Shown here: one piece after another, positions 7,924-16,821 of the stretch | Layout: each line of letters begins with the position of its first letter | How positions within the stretch are numbered: position 1 is the first letter of the stretch | Assembly: GCA_937919015.1 (NCBI GenBank) | Contig: CALFPN010000081.1 | Span: forward strand, 1-22,815 | DNA length: 22,815 bases | Direction: 5' to 3' | Source of the DNA: an uncultured Clostridia bacterium | Lineage (GTDB): Bacteria > Bacillota > Clostridia > Lachnospirales > Anaerotignaceae | Notes under the pieces: generated by a model | Told to the model about the DNA's origin: nothing | Databases searched by the model: none | The model's input: only the letters and a program-made list of their open reading frames with translations | Translations under genes and position numbers: made by a program

Positions 7924-9591
7924 ATGAAGGAACTGAGAAGCGCGCAGGTAACTCAGGGCGTGGAAAAAGCTCCGGCAAGAAGCCTGTTTTATGCCATGGG
8001 GTATACAAAAGAAGAACTGGACAGACCATTGATCGGTGTTGTGTCTGCCCATAGTGAAATCGTACCCGGTCATTTCAATCTGGATAAGGTGACAGAAGCG
8101 GTGAAAGCCGGCGTTCGCATGGCGGGTGGTACCCCCATCATGATCCCTGCTATTGGCGTATGCGACGGGATCGCCATGGGGCATATCGGTATGAAATACA
8201 GCCTGGCTAGCCGGGAGCTGATCGCCGACAGCGTAGAAACCATGACAATGGCCCATGCACTGGATGGTCTGGTGCTGGTGCCCAACTGTGATAAGATCGT
8301 ACCCGGTATGGTTATGGCGGCAGTGCGTATGAATATTCCTGCCGTTGTCTGCAGCGGCGGTGCCATGATGCCCGGTTTGGTGGATAATGAAGAAGTCAGC
8401 CTGTCCAAGATGTTTGAAGCAGTCGGTGCAAGAAAAGCCGATATCATCGATGATGCGAAATTATTTGAATATGAAACAAACACCTGCCCCGGCTGTGGTT
8501 CCTGCGCGGGGATGTATACGGCAAACAGCATGAACTGCCTCTGCGAAGCAGTTGGTATCGCACTGCCCGGCAACGGCACCATCCCCAATGTTTCCAACAG
8601 GAGGATGCAGCTGGCAAAACAGGCGGGTATGGCCATCATGAATCTGGTGGAAAAAGATATCAAGGCCAGAGATATCATCAATACCAGAAGCATTTATAAT
8701 GCAGTAGCCTGTGACATGGCACTGGGCTGTTCTTCCAACAGCGTCCTGCACCTTCTGGCCATTGCCAACGAAGCGGGGGTGGATCTGAGCATGGAAATCT
8801 TCAATGAAATTTCCGCCAAAGTACCCAATCTGTGCCATTTGGCACCTGCGGGTTCCACCCATATTTCCGATCTGAACAGAGCCGGCGGTATTCCAGCTGT
8901 GCAGGCAGAGCTGGCGAAAAAAGGTCTGCTAGATCTGGATGTGATGACAGCTACAGGCAAGACATTGGGCGAAAATATTGCAGGGGCCTATGTCAAGGAT
9001 TATGACCTGATCCGTCCCATTGATGATCCCTATAGCGAAACCGGCGGCATTGCCGTTCTGTGGGGCAATATCGCGGAAGACGGCTGCGTGGTAAAAAGAA
9101 GTGCCGTTGATCCGGAAATGTTGTGCCACACAGGCCCTGCCCGTGTATTCAACAGCGAAGAAGAAGCCATCGAAACCATTTATTCCGGTGGTATCCATCC
9201 CGGTGATGTTGTTGTCATTCGTTACGAAGGCCCCAAAGGCGGCCCCGGCATGCGTGAAATGCTGAATCCTACCAGTGCTTTGGCGGGAATGAAGCTGGAT
9301 AAATGCGTTGCCCTGATCACAGACGGTCGTTTCAGCGGTGCCAGCCGCGGCGCATCCATCGGTCATGTCAGCCCCGAAGCGGCGGCAGGCGGCACCTTTG
9401 GTCTGCTGCAGGAAGGGGATATCATCGAAATCGATATCCCAAACAATCGTGTCAATGCCAAAGTCAGTGACGAAGAATTTGCGGCAAGAAGAGCGGCTTA
9501 CGTTGCGCCCGCGCCCAAAATTACCAGTGGCTGGTTGGCAAGATATGCGAAGCTGGTTTCCTCTGCAAATACAGGCGCAGTGATGAAATAA
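7924..9591 (+). CDS. ilvD: Dihydroxy-acid dehydratase
   Basis: A 555-residue Fe-S enzyme that dehydrates the dihydroxy acids made by IlvC to the 2-oxo acids preceding valine, leucine and isoleucine. Cluster-type cysteines are visible at Cys80 (VCDG), Cys122 (NCDK) and in CPGCGSCAGMYTANSMNC (188-205). Other IlvD blocks include HLLAIANEAGV, HISDLNRAGGIPAV and TDGRFSGASRGASIGHVSPEA. Length is normal. ATG 7924 follows AAAGGAGG by about 8 bases. It is the last gene of the ilv operon and is separated from ilvC by a 66-base spacer holding a strong hairpin. No leu genes or ilvA follow, so leucine synthesis must be encoded elsewhere. Confidence 0.97.
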   Translation: MKELRSAQVTQGVEKAPARSLFYAMGYTKEELDRPLIGVVSAHSEIVPGHFNLDKVTEAVKAGVRMAGGTPIMIPAIGVCDGIAMGHIGMKYSLASRELIADSVETMTMAHALDGLVLVPNCDKIVPGMVMAAVRMNIPAVVCSGGAMMPGLVDNEEVSLSKMFEAVGARKADIIDDAKLFEYETNTCPGCGSCAGMYTANSMNCLCEAVGIALPGNGTIPNVSNRRMQLAKQAGMAIMNLVEKDIKARDIINTRSIYNAVACDMALGCSSNSVLHLLAIANEAGVDLSMEIFNEISAKVPNLCHLAPAGSTHISDLNRAGGIPAVQAELAKKGLLDLDVMTATGKTLGENIAGAYVKDYDLIRPIDDPYSETGGIAVLWGNIAEDGCVVKRSAVDPEMLCHTGPARVFNSEEEAIETIYSGGIHPGDVVVIRYEGPKGGPGMREMLNPTSALAGMKLDKCVALITDGRFSGASRGASIGHVSPEAAAGGTFGLLQEGDIIEIDIPNNRVNAKVSDEEFAARRAAYVAPAPKITSGWLARYAKLVSSANTGAVMK

Positions 9592-9612
9592 GAAATCAAT
9601 TCCGAAAAATAA

Positions 9613-9660
9613 AAAAATCGAAAGGAACCTTGTTTTTAAGGCATCCTTTCGATTTTTATT
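9613..9660. terminator. Bidirectional terminator between ilvD and the DUF815-type ATPase gene
   Basis: AAAAATCGAAAGGA (9613-9626) is the exact inverted copy of TCCTTTCGATTTTT (9644-9657), with a small inner CCTT/AAGG pairing. T-rich tracts follow on both strands, so it can end ilvD transcription on the plus strand and the convergent gene on the minus strand. Confidence 0.88.
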
Positions 9661-9667
9661 TTTTTCT

Positions 9668-10870
9668 TTATAATCTGGCCAGCTGTGTTTCCACAAAATG
9701 CTTCGCTGTTCTGGGACTTCTGCCGTTCTGGCGGATCGCAAAGGCCTCCGCGTTGATGAACAGCTCTTCTTCCGGCATATCCAGACCATATTCCGTCGCC
9801 AGATGCTTCACGATGGAAAGATAGCCTTCCTTATCGGGCTTCTGGAAGGTGATAGTCATGCCGAAGCGGGCAGAAAGGCTCATCAGTTCCTGCAGAGAAT
9901 CGTTCAGGTGGAGATCATCGCCGCTGCGTTCGCCCATGGATTCTTTCACCAGATGGCGGCGGTTGCTGGTTGCGTAAATAACGGTATTTTTGGCGCAGAC
10001 AGCCACGCTTCCTTCCAGCGTCGCTTTCAGGGCGGCAAAATGTTCGTCATTGCTGCTGAAGCTCAGATCATCGATGAAAATGATGAATTTCAGGGGATTT
10101 TCCGAAAGCAGTTCCAGTAAGGCGGGCAGACGGAACAGCTGGGATTTTTTCACTTCGATCAGGCGTAGACCGCTGTTCTGCAGTTCATTGGCTACGGCCT
10201 TGATGGTGGAGCTTTTTCCTGTGCCTGCGTCGCCGTAAAGGAGCAGATTGCTGGGAGTGCCGCCCGTTAACAGGGCTTCTGTATTGCGCAGAACGATGCC
10301 GGATTCCCGTTCATATCCACTCAGCTGAGAAAGGCTCTGGGGATCGGGATGTTTGACAGGCTGCAGACCATCTGCGCCAAAAGAAAAGACATGATATTTT
10401 GCAAAAATGCCGTATCCTTTTTTGTCTGCCTGAGCAATTCGTTCTGCATAGGATGTATAAAAATCCAAAGGGCTGTTTTCCCAATCAGGCAGAAAAGCGG
10501 CCATTTCTTCGGAAAGGGCAGCTTTGGCAGCTTTGGAAGAAAAGGCAGCCAGTTCCGTGAAAAATGCCAGTTCTTTCTGAACGGTCAGGGAAACGGGGGC
10601 AGGGCAGGAAATCCCTTTTGCAGCGGAGATCAGGAAATGATTTTCATCCTCCAGCACCAGTTCCAGCAAAGCGCGGGGCAGGTCGGTGTCTCGTTCAAAA
10701 AGGGCGGAAGCAAAGGCTCCATAAGCAGGAATGATCGCATCCGGGTTTTTGTCACCGCAGGCCTTCAGAAGAGACTGTAGATGCCGGATCAGAGGGTCTT
10801 GTAACAGGCCGCGGAAAATGGTCAGTCCGCTCAGTTTTTGCGCATACATTTGGCAGGAAGCTGCATACAT
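9668..10870 (-). CDS. DUF815-type AAA+ ATPase
   Basis: A 400-residue P-loop ATPase of the DUF815 type; its physiological role is not established to my knowledge. The N-terminal half (1-190) is helical with no recognised motif. The ATPase core has Walker A GDAGTGKSS (213-221), Walker B FIIFIDDLSF (263-271), the YATSNRRHLV sensor block (299-308) and a C-terminal RSPRTAKHFV segment. The start at 10870 is set by AAAGGAGG about 7 bases upstream on the minus strand; a longer reading to 10990 would have no ribosome site and would run through the promoter. It is a monocistronic gene converging on ilvD and divergent from metF. The family call is strong; no function is proposed. Confidence 0.9.
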   Translation of the reverse strand: MYAASCQMYAQKLSGLTIFRGLLQDPLIRHLQSLLKACGDKNPDAIIPAYGAFASALFERDTDLPRALLELVLEDENHFLISAAKGISCPAPVSLTVQKELAFFTELAAFSSKAAKAALSEEMAAFLPDWENSPLDFYTSYAERIAQADKKGYGIFAKYHVFSFGADGLQPVKHPDPQSLSQLSGYERESGIVLRNTEALLTGGTPSNLLLYGDAGTGKSSTIKAVANELQNSGLRLIEVKKSQLFRLPALLELLSENPLKFIIFIDDLSFSSNDEHFAALKATLEGSVAVCAKNTVIYATSNRRHLVKESMGERSGDDLHLNDSLQELMSLSARFGMTITFQKPDKEGYLSIVKHLATEYGLDMPEEELFINAEAFAIRQNGRSPRTAKHFVETQLARL

Positions 10871-10906
10871 GGCAACTCCTCCTTTCTTTTGTATAAATAA
10901 TGATAC

Positions 10907-10935
10907 AGTATAACATGATAATGTACAAAAATCAA
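10907..10935 (-). promoter_or_regulatory. Promoter of the DUF815-type ATPase gene
   Basis: Read on the minus strand: TTGATT (10935-10930), a 17-base spacer, and TATACT (10912-10907) preceded by TGT, giving an extended -10. It lies about 37 bases before the start codon. Confidence 0.7.
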
Positions 10936-10991
10936 TACAATTGACTGCGGAAAAATTGTGCGGATTTTTATACAAAAATTGTGTATACATC

Positions 10992-11021
10992 TTGCCTTTG
11001 CAGCTGTATTCGCGGTATAAT
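10992..11021 (+). promoter_or_regulatory. Promoter of the metF-metH operon
   Basis: TTGCCT (10992-10997) and TATAAT (11016-11021) are separated by 18 bases. The leader of about 55 bases to ATG 11083 is too short for a SAM riboswitch or a T-box. Just upstream, ATACAAAAATTGTGTAT is an imperfect palindrome that could be an operator, but no regulator can be named. Confidence 0.65.
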
Positions 11022-11082
11022 CAATTATTATGCACGGAATAAAAAAGAATAAAAAATGTATATAAAGAAAGAGTGGCAAATC

Positions 11083-11955
11083 ATGAAATTAACAGAACTT
11101 TTTTCAAAAGACACACGCAATCTGTCTTTTGAAGTATTTCCCAACAAAAAACCTGAAAATCTGGAAAGCGTGAAAGCGAAAACAGCGAAGATCGCTGCAC
11201 TGGATCCTGCTTTTATGAGCGTTACATATGGTGCCGGCGGCGGCACAAGCCAGTTTACACTGGAGATTGCAAAAAACATTGAACAGAATTGCGGCGTACC
11301 CGTTCTGGCGCACCTGACGGGGGTTTCTTCCACAAAAGAAATCGTTGCACAGCGGATCGAAGATCTGAAGGCTGCGGGTATCCAGAACATCATGGCATTG
11401 CGCGGCGACCTAACACCCGAAATGGAAGGTGCGGACAGAACAAACTGGGCTTATCAATATGCCATTGACCTGATCCGTGAACTGAAGGAAAAAGGTGACT
11501 TCTGCATTGGCAGCGGCTGCTATCCTGAAGTACATCCCGAAGCGGCAAATATGATCGAAGATATTCGTCATATCAAGGAAAAAGTGGATGCAGGTTGTGA
11601 TTTCCTGACAACACAGCTGTTCTTTGATAACGGCATTTTTTATGATTATCTGTATAAAATGAGAGAGGCAGGCATTGCCGTTCCCGTGATTCCCGGCATC
11701 ATGCCTGTGACCAATGCAAAACAGATGGAACGCTCCATTCAGATGTCCGGTTCTTTCATTCCCAGACATTTCAAGGCATTGCTGGAAAGATTCGGCAATA
11801 ATGATGCAGCCATGAAACAGGCCGGTATTGCCTATGCAACAGAGCAGATCATCGACCTGTATGCAAATGGGGTGAAAACTGTACATGTTTATACGATGAA
11901 CAATCCTGAAGTTGCTGAAAAAATTATGGCAAATGTAAAGGATTTTTTGGGATGA
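11083..11955 (+). CDS. metF: 5,10-methylenetetrahydrofolate reductase
   Basis: A 290-residue flavoprotein that reduces 5,10-methylene-THF to 5-methyl-THF, the methyl donor for MetH. The TIM-barrel landmarks are FEVFPNKKP (Glu17, the usual catalytic acid position), SVTYGAGGGT, AHLTGVSSTKE, MALRGDLTPE and TTQLFFDN. Length matches bacterial MetF. ATG 11083 is chosen because the fold begins immediately; the ribosome site upstream (AAGAGTGG) is weak, while the in-frame ATG at 11056 has none. The stop codon overlaps the next start by four bases (ATGA), so translation is probably coupled. Its neighbours, a MetH reactivation protein and MetH, confirm the methionine pathway role. Confidence 0.95.
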   Translation: MKLTELFSKDTRNLSFEVFPNKKPENLESVKAKTAKIAALDPAFMSVTYGAGGGTSQFTLEIAKNIEQNCGVPVLAHLTGVSSTKEIVAQRIEDLKAAGIQNIMALRGDLTPEMEGADRTNWAYQYAIDLIRELKEKGDFCIGSGCYPEVHPEAANMIEDIRHIKEKVDAGCDFLTTQLFFDNGIFYDYLYKMREAGIAVPVIPGIMPVTNAKQMERSIQMSGSFIPRHFKALLERFGNNDAAMKQAGIAYATEQIIDLYANGVKTVHVYTMNNPEVAEKIMANVKDFLG

Positions 11956-12605
11956 TGATTTATACAAAAAATTATGCGGCACCTTCCGTCAATGAACGGG
12001 AATGCCTGCGCTATGCAGGCACTACCCTGCAACATTTATCTGCGGAAGAACGGGAACTGTTCGATGCCTGTCTTGCGGAAGTGGAAAACAAACTGACCTA
12101 TAAGGTCTGCTGGGGCAGATTTCACGTGAAAAGAGCAGAAAACAGCCTTGATTTTGGTTTCCTGCAGACGGATTCCAAAGCCTTGATGAAAAATCTGGAG
12201 GGCTGTGAAGAAGTGATCGTGTTTGCGGCGACCATTGGTCTGGAGATCGACAGGCTGATCCGCAGATATACGAGCCTTTCTCCGGCGAAAGCGTTGTTTT
12301 TTCAGGCCATCGGCGCAGAACGCATTGAAAGTCTTTGTGACACTTTTTGTGACGAACTGAAAGAAAATGGCCTGCAGTTACGCCCCCGTTTCAGCCCCGG
12401 CTACGGAGATCTGCCGCTGGAACTGCAGAAGGATGTGTTCCGTGTGCTGGATTGTCCCAGAAAAATTGGTTTATCTTTGAATGAAAGCCTTCTCATGTCT
12501 CCTTCCAAATCGGTCACAGCCATTATTGGCATTGGCGGGAGGACAGAAGAAGAAAAAAATAAATGCAGCGCATGTGAGAAATCAGACTGCGCTTACAGAG
12601 GATGA
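11952..12605 (+). CDS. Free-standing methionine synthase (B12-dependent) reactivation protein
   Basis: A 217-residue protein resembling the C-terminal AdoMet-binding activation module of MetH, encoded here as a separate gene. In E. coli MetH this module uses AdoMet and reduced flavodoxin to re-methylate cob(II)alamin. Matching features are the RPRFSPGYGDLPLE block, resembling the RxxPGY region of the E. coli domain, and GLSLNESLLMSPSKSVTAIIGIG, resembling its LTES...P..SVSG stretch. The C-terminus ends in a small cysteine cluster, CSACEKSDC, absent from the E. coli domain as I recall it. The gene overlaps metF by ATGA at its start and metH by ATGA at its end, and the MetH that follows lacks this domain. 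ATG 11955 is an alternative start. Confidence 0.85.
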   Translation: MMIYTKNYAAPSVNERECLRYAGTTLQHLSAEERELFDACLAEVENKLTYKVCWGRFHVKRAENSLDFGFLQTDSKALMKNLEGCEEVIVFAATIGLEIDRLIRRYTSLSPAKALFFQAIGAERIESLCDTFCDELKENGLQLRPRFSPGYGDLPLELQKDVFRVLDCPRKIGLSLNESLLMSPSKSVTAIIGIGGRTEEEKNKCSACEKSDCAYRG

Positions 12606-12610
12606 AGTAT

Positions 12611-15022
12611 ATGAATTTTTTAGAATATTTGAAACAGAATATCCTGTATCTGGACGGCGGTATGGGTACGCTTTTGCAGGCAGAAGGGCTGCAGCCGGGC
12701 GAACACCCCGAACGCTGGAATTTTGAACATCCTGAGGTTATCGTAAAACTGCAGAAGAGGTATTTCGATGCAGGGACGAACCTCATCATTTCCAATACCT
12801 TTGGTGCGAACACACTGAAATTTGAATTGGATGAACTGGACAAAATCGTGAAACACGCGCTGGAAAACGCCAGAACAGCGGCAAAGGAAAGCGCAGGTAC
12901 TCAGGAAAAATTCGTGGCCCTGGATATTGGCCCTACAGGCAGACTGCTGAAGCCCTATGGCGATTTTGATTTTGAAGAAGCCGTGGCTGTTTTTGCGGAA
13001 ACGGTGAAGCTGGGCGTGAAATACGGTGCAGATGCCATTTTTATTGAAACCATGAACGACAGCTATGAAACAAAGGCAGCTCTTTTGGCGGCAAAGGAAA
13101 ATTCCGATTTGCCTGTGCTGGTTTCTAATGCTTACAGCGAAGATGGCAAGCTGATGACAGGGGCGTCTCCCGCGGCGATGGTTGCCATGCTGGAGGGTAT
13201 GGGTGCCGATGCCATCGGTGTGAACTGTTCTCTTGGCCCCAAAGCCCTGGCTCCTATCGTAGAGCAATATCTGGAAAAGGCATCTGTTCCTGTTTTGCTG
13301 AAACCCAACGCAGGTTTGCCCAGAGATGTGGATGGGAACACGGTATTTGATGTTCTGCCGGAAGAATTCTCCGATGATGTGGCGGAATTGGTGAAAAAAG
13401 GCGTGCGTATCTGCGGCGGCTGCTGCGGTACAACTCCTGACTATATCCGCGCCACAGTGGAAAAAACAAAAGACCTGACACCTGTGGAAGTGACAAAGAA
13501 AAACATTACCTGTGTGTCTTCCTATACCCACGCGGTGGAATTTGGTGCTTCTCCCATTCTGATTGGGGAACGTATCAACCCCACAGGCAAAAAACGCTTT
13601 AAACAGGCATTGGTGGAAAAGGACATCGATTATATCCTGAATGAAGGTCTGGCTCAGCAGGAAAAAGGCGTACACATTCTGGATGTGAATGTGGGCCTGC
13701 CTGAAATCGACGAAGTGGAAATGCTGAAAACCGTTTCCTTTGAACTGCAGGCCATCATCGATTTGCCTTTGCAGATCGACACCACAGACGTGGTGGCCAT
13801 GGAACAGGCTCTGAGAAGATATAACGGTAAAGCCATGATTAACTCCGTCAATGGCAAGGAAGAAAATATGAATGCCATCTTCCCTCTGGTGAAAAAATAC
13901 GGTGGTCTGGTGGTTGCCCTGACGCTGGATGAAAACGGTATCCCCGATACGGCGGCGGAACGGGTTGCCATTGCGGAAAAAATTCTGAAAACAGCGGAAA
14001 GCTACGGTATCGAAAAGAAAGACATTATTTTTGATACATTAGCCATGGCCATTTCCGCAGATCCCAATGCAGCTTTTGCTACGGTAAATTCTCTGAAAGA
14101 GATCAAAACACGTCTGGGCTGTCATACTTCCCTTGGCGTTTCCAATATTTCCTTTGGCCTGCCCAACAGGGATTTCGTGACCAGCACCTTCTTTGCCATG
14201 GCTCTGGAAAATGGGCTGTCTGCGGCCATCATGAATCCTCATTCTGCAGACATGATGAAGACGTATTACGCATATCGTGCCCTTCACGGATACGATGAAA
14301 ACTGCGGGGACTATATCAACTTTGCGTCCAATTTCGTTCCTGCGACAGCAACAGGCACAGCTGCAATACAGCCTGCGGCAAATCAGCAGGAATTCAAGTC
14401 TCAGCTGCAGAAAGCCGTGGTAAAAGGACTGAAGGAACAGGCGGGGGAACTGACAGCGAAATTACTGGAAGAAACAGCCCCTCTGGAAATCGTACAGAAT
14501 GAGATCATCCCCGCTTTGGATATCGTGGGGAAAGGTTATGAAGCAAAAACCGTTTACCTGCCTCAGCTTTTGATGGCGGCGGAAGCAGCAAAGAGTGCCT
14601 TTGAAAAAATCAAGGCAGCCATGTCCGCAGGAAATGGCGGCACAGCGGCGAAGTGTTCCTTCGTTCTGGCAACCGTAAAAGGGGATATCCATGACATCGG
14701 TAAAAATATTGTCAAACTCCTGCTGGAAAACTACGGCTTTGACGTAATAGATTTAGGCCGTGACGTTGCGCCTGAATTGATTCTGGAAGAAGTGAAACGT
14801 CTCCATGCGCCCATGTGCGGGCTCAGTGCGTTGATGACAACAACGGTGCCTGCCATGGAAGAACCCATCAAACTGATCCATGCAGAAGCCCCCTGGTGTA
14901 AAGTGGTTGTCGGCGGTGCAGTGCTGACGCAGGACTATGCTGACCGCATCGGTGCGGATAAATATGCAAAAGACGCCATGGAAGCGGTACGTTATGCGGA
15001 TGAGATCAATGCGGCGTTGTAA
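12611..15022 (+). CDS. metH: Cobalamin-dependent methionine synthase lacking the reactivation domain
   Basis: An 803-residue enzyme that transfers a methyl group from 5-methyl-THF via cobalamin to homocysteine. The homocysteine-binding barrel (about 1-290) has the zinc cysteines Cys206 (VNCSLGP), Cys271 and Cys272 (GGCCGTTP). The pterin domain (about 310-570) starts near LIGERINPTGKKRFK. A cap region leads to the B12 domain with GDIHDIGKNIV, where His694 is the lower cobalt ligand, then LSALMTTT and VVVGGAVLT. It is about 400 residues shorter than E. coli MetH because the activation module is the preceding gene. AGAGG lies 9 bases before ATG 12611; ATG 12602, which overlaps the previous stop, would add three residues. 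Confidence 0.95.
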   Translation: MNFLEYLKQNILYLDGGMGTLLQAEGLQPGEHPERWNFEHPEVIVKLQKRYFDAGTNLIISNTFGANTLKFELDELDKIVKHALENARTAAKESAGTQEKFVALDIGPTGRLLKPYGDFDFEEAVAVFAETVKLGVKYGADAIFIETMNDSYETKAALLAAKENSDLPVLVSNAYSEDGKLMTGASPAAMVAMLEGMGADAIGVNCSLGPKALAPIVEQYLEKASVPVLLKPNAGLPRDVDGNTVFDVLPEEFSDDVAELVKKGVRICGGCCGTTPDYIRATVEKTKDLTPVEVTKKNITCVSSYTHAVEFGASPILIGERINPTGKKRFKQALVEKDIDYILNEGLAQQEKGVHILDVNVGLPEIDEVEMLKTVSFELQAIIDLPLQIDTTDVVAMEQALRRYNGKAMINSVNGKEENMNAIFPLVKKYGGLVVALTLDENGIPDTAAERVAIAEKILKTAESYGIEKKDIIFDTLAMAISADPNAAFATVNSLKEIKTRLGCHTSLGVSNISFGLPNRDFVTSTFFAMALENGLSAAIMNPHSADMMKTYYAYRALHGYDENCGDYINFASNFVPATATGTAAIQPAANQQEFKSQLQKAVVKGLKEQAGELTAKLLEETAPLEIVQNEIIPALDIVGKGYEAKTVYLPQLLMAAEAAKSAFEKIKAAMSAGNGGTAAKCSFVLATVKGDIHDIGKNIVKLLLENYGFDVIDLGRDVAPELILEEVKRLHAPMCGLSALMTTTVPAMEEPIKLIHAEAPWCKVVVGGAVLTQDYADRIGADKYAKDAMEAVRYADEINAAL

Positions 15023-15055
15023 TGTGATTTTGGAGTACAGAAAGGGGGCTGTAAA

Positions 15056-15841
15056 ATGAAAACTGAAATTCTGACTACGATTTTCCTGCCTTTTCTGGGA
15101 ACGGTCATCGGTTCCGGTCTTGTGTTTTTTCTGAAGGGAGAAATGAGCCGCAGACTGCAGCGTTCCCTGATGGGCTTTGCGGCCGGGGTCATGGTGGCGG
15201 CATCGGTATGGAGCCTTATCATTCCTGCCATGAACCAATCGGAACACATGGGAAAGCTGGCGTTTCTGCCTGCCTTTATCGGTGTATGGGGCGGGTTTCT
15301 GTTTCTGCTGGTTCTGGATCATATCATTCCCCATTTGCATCTGAACAGTGAATGTCCCGAAGGGATGTGCTGCAGTACTTTGGGGAAAAATACGATGATG
15401 GTATTTGCCGTTGCCCTTCATAATCTGCCGGAAGGCATGGCAGTGGGAGTGGTAGTTGCCGGCTGGCTGACAGGAAATGAGACCATTTCCGCAGCGGCAG
15501 CACTGGCCTTATCTTTGGGGATCGCTCTGCAGAACCTGCCGGAGGGGGCGATCATTTCCATGCCTCTGAAAAGCAATGGCATGAAAAGCGGCAGAGCCTT
15601 TGCCTATGGTGCGCTGTCAGGGGCAGTGGAGCCTTTGGGGGCGATTCTGACGATTCTGCTGGCAGCTTTCGTAACGCCCATTCTGCCTTATATGCTTTCT
15701 TTTGCGGCGGGAGCCATGCTCTATGTGGTTGTAGAGGAACTGATTCCCGAAATGTCCGAAGGGGAACATTCCAATATCGGTACGATATTTTTTGCCGTTG
15801 GATTTTCCCTGATGATGGTGTTGGATGTGGCTCTGGGATAA
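15056..15841 (+). CDS. ZIP-family metal transporter (GufA/ZupT-like)
   Basis: A 261-residue inner-membrane transporter of the ZIP family, which brings divalent metals such as zinc into the cytoplasm. About eight hydrophobic helices are visible. The metal-path signatures are HNLPEG (122-127) and QNLPEG (159-164); Gln in place of His in the second motif is, to my recollection, common in GufA-like members. A short loop CPEGMCC (100-106) is cysteine-rich. ATG 15056 follows AAAGGGGG. It begins 33 bases after metH with no terminator between, so it is probably the last gene of that operon. MetH needs zinc for homocysteine activation, which makes zinc a reasonable but unproven substrate. Confidence 0.88.
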   Translation: MKTEILTTIFLPFLGTVIGSGLVFFLKGEMSRRLQRSLMGFAAGVMVAASVWSLIIPAMNQSEHMGKLAFLPAFIGVWGGFLFLLVLDHIIPHLHLNSECPEGMCCSTLGKNTMMVFAVALHNLPEGMAVGVVVAGWLTGNETISAAAALALSLGIALQNLPEGAIISMPLKSNGMKSGRAFAYGALSGAVEPLGAILTILLAAFVTPILPYMLSFAAGAMLYVVVEELIPEMSEGEHSNIGTIFFAVGFSLMMVLDVALG

Positions 15842-15857
15842 AAATAAGCAAAAAAAC

Positions 15858-15895
15858 AAGACCTTGCGGTTTATAAAAACTGCAGGGTCTTTTTA
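15858..15895. terminator. Bidirectional terminator between the ZIP gene and the ECF S-component gene
   Basis: AAGACCTTGCGGTT and AACTGCAGGGTCTT form a 14-bp stem with two G-U pairs and a small A/T loop. TTTTT follows on the plus strand, and a run of seven T residues follows on the minus strand. It lies immediately beyond the stop codon of the minus-strand gene. Confidence 0.85.
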
Positions 15896-16390
15896 TGTGC
15901 GGGAAAGAGATTTTTCAAGGAGCGTATACAGTGGTTTGAACAGCACCAGACACAGAACCACATTGCCGATGCAATGGGTAATATCAAAGCCAAGCCCGGA
16001 AACCCAGTAGGAAAAGGCAGCGGCAGGACCGCCTGTGATCAGATAGGGCAGGGTGCAGAGGGTACCGAAGGATAGGCCAAAGAAGCCGGAAAGGATACTC
16101 CAGAAAAGGATGGAACGGCTATTTCTCAGGGGAAGGCAGACCAGTGCCAGAACTGTCCAGACATACAGATAATTGAAAAACCACATGCCGAAGCCGTATA
16201 GGAATCCTTCCAGAAAAACAAAGCAGTAGATCATCCAGAAAACCCGTTTGCCAAAGAAAATGGTATAGAGGATAATGAGCAGGCTGATGATTTCGATATT
16301 AGGCAGAAAGGACATAAGAACTTGACCCATGAAAAGGAGTGCCGTCAGCACACCCATCAGTGCCAGATGGTAGGTTTTGCTGTGGGTCAT
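15893..16390 (-). CDS. ECF transporter S component, probably for cobalamin or a precursor
   Basis: A 165-residue integral membrane protein with about six hydrophobic helices, consistent in size and pattern with the substrate-binding S component of an energy-coupling-factor transporter. The N-terminus LALMGVLTALLFMGQVLMSFLPN is the usual first S-component helix. No ATPase or T-component genes adjoin, so it would share a housekeeping energising module (group II ECF). The start is ATG at 16390, with GGAGGG 6 bases upstream; its first base overlaps the stop of the DUF4430 gene, so the two are translationally coupled. The cobalamin riboswitch upstream and the B12-dependent metH nearby point to a B12-type substrate; the sequence alone does not prove it. 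Confidence 0.82.
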   Translation of the reverse strand: MTHSKTYHLALMGVLTALLFMGQVLMSFLPNIEIISLLIILYTIFFGKRVFWMIYCFVFLEGFLYGFGMWFFNYLYVWTVLALVCLPLRNSRSILFWSILSGFFGLSFGTLCTLPYLITGGPAAAFSYWVSGLGFDITHCIGNVVLCLVLFKPLYTLLEKSLSRT

Positions 16391-16779
16391 CAATATCCCT
16401 CCATCAGTGTCAGTTCAAATTGATCACCGTCGGCAACGGGCAGGGCATCTGCGCCACTGTTGACCTGTTCGCCGCCCTTGGTGATGCACCACCACTGCTG
16501 CTTGCTGTTGTCGGCGGTTTCGCCGTCAACGGTGTGAATGAACAGACCGTATGTACCGAAATCACCTTCGACAAGTTTATTTTCCAGCAGGACATCTGCC
16601 AGATACTCTGCATCGGTTTCGTAATTAAATGTATTTTCTGTTTGGTCTGCATGGGTTACCAGAATATGAATTTCCTTTTCCCCTGCGGTGGTCTGCGGTT
16701 TATGCTGCATATAAAAAATGCCTGCTGCAATGCAGAGTATGAGAAGGATGCCAGCAAAAATACCTGTTTTTCTGTTCAT
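16390..16779 (-). CDS. Membrane-anchored DUF4430 protein (transcobalamin beta-domain-like)
   Basis: A 129-residue protein with an N-terminal hydrophobic anchor (about 6-24, without a convincing lipobox because Leu precedes the Cys) and an extracellular domain ending at Tyr129. The C-terminal portion, with TYGLFIHTVDG, QQWWCITKGGEQVNSGADAL and a final DGDQFELTL strand, fits DUF4430, a family related to the C-terminal beta domain of intrinsic factor and transcobalamin. The start at 16779 follows GGAGG by 8 bases; upstream in-frame ATGs lack a ribosome site. It is the first gene after a cobalamin riboswitch and is coupled to an ECF S component, so it probably captures a corrinoid outside the membrane and passes it to that component. 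Family call good, function inferred. Confidence 0.83.
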   Translation of the reverse strand: MNRKTGIFAGILLILCIAAGIFYMQHKPQTTAGEKEIHILVTHADQTENTFNYETDAEYLADVLLENKLVEGDFGTYGLFIHTVDGETADNSKQQWWCITKGGEQVNSGADALPVADGDQFELTLMEGY

Positions 16780-16821
16780 AAAAAATGCCTCCATTTCACG
16801 GTTCATACCGTTTTGGGGGCA

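Noticed and set aside
9668..10990. 40-residue N-terminal extension of the DUF815-type ATPase
   Set aside because: The extra codons cover the gene's own promoter and have no ribosome site; a strong AAAGGAGG precedes the shorter start at 10870.
11022..11082. SAM riboswitch or T-box before metF
   Set aside because: The leader is only about 55-60 bases and A-rich, and no conserved aptamer blocks or terminator hairpin are present.
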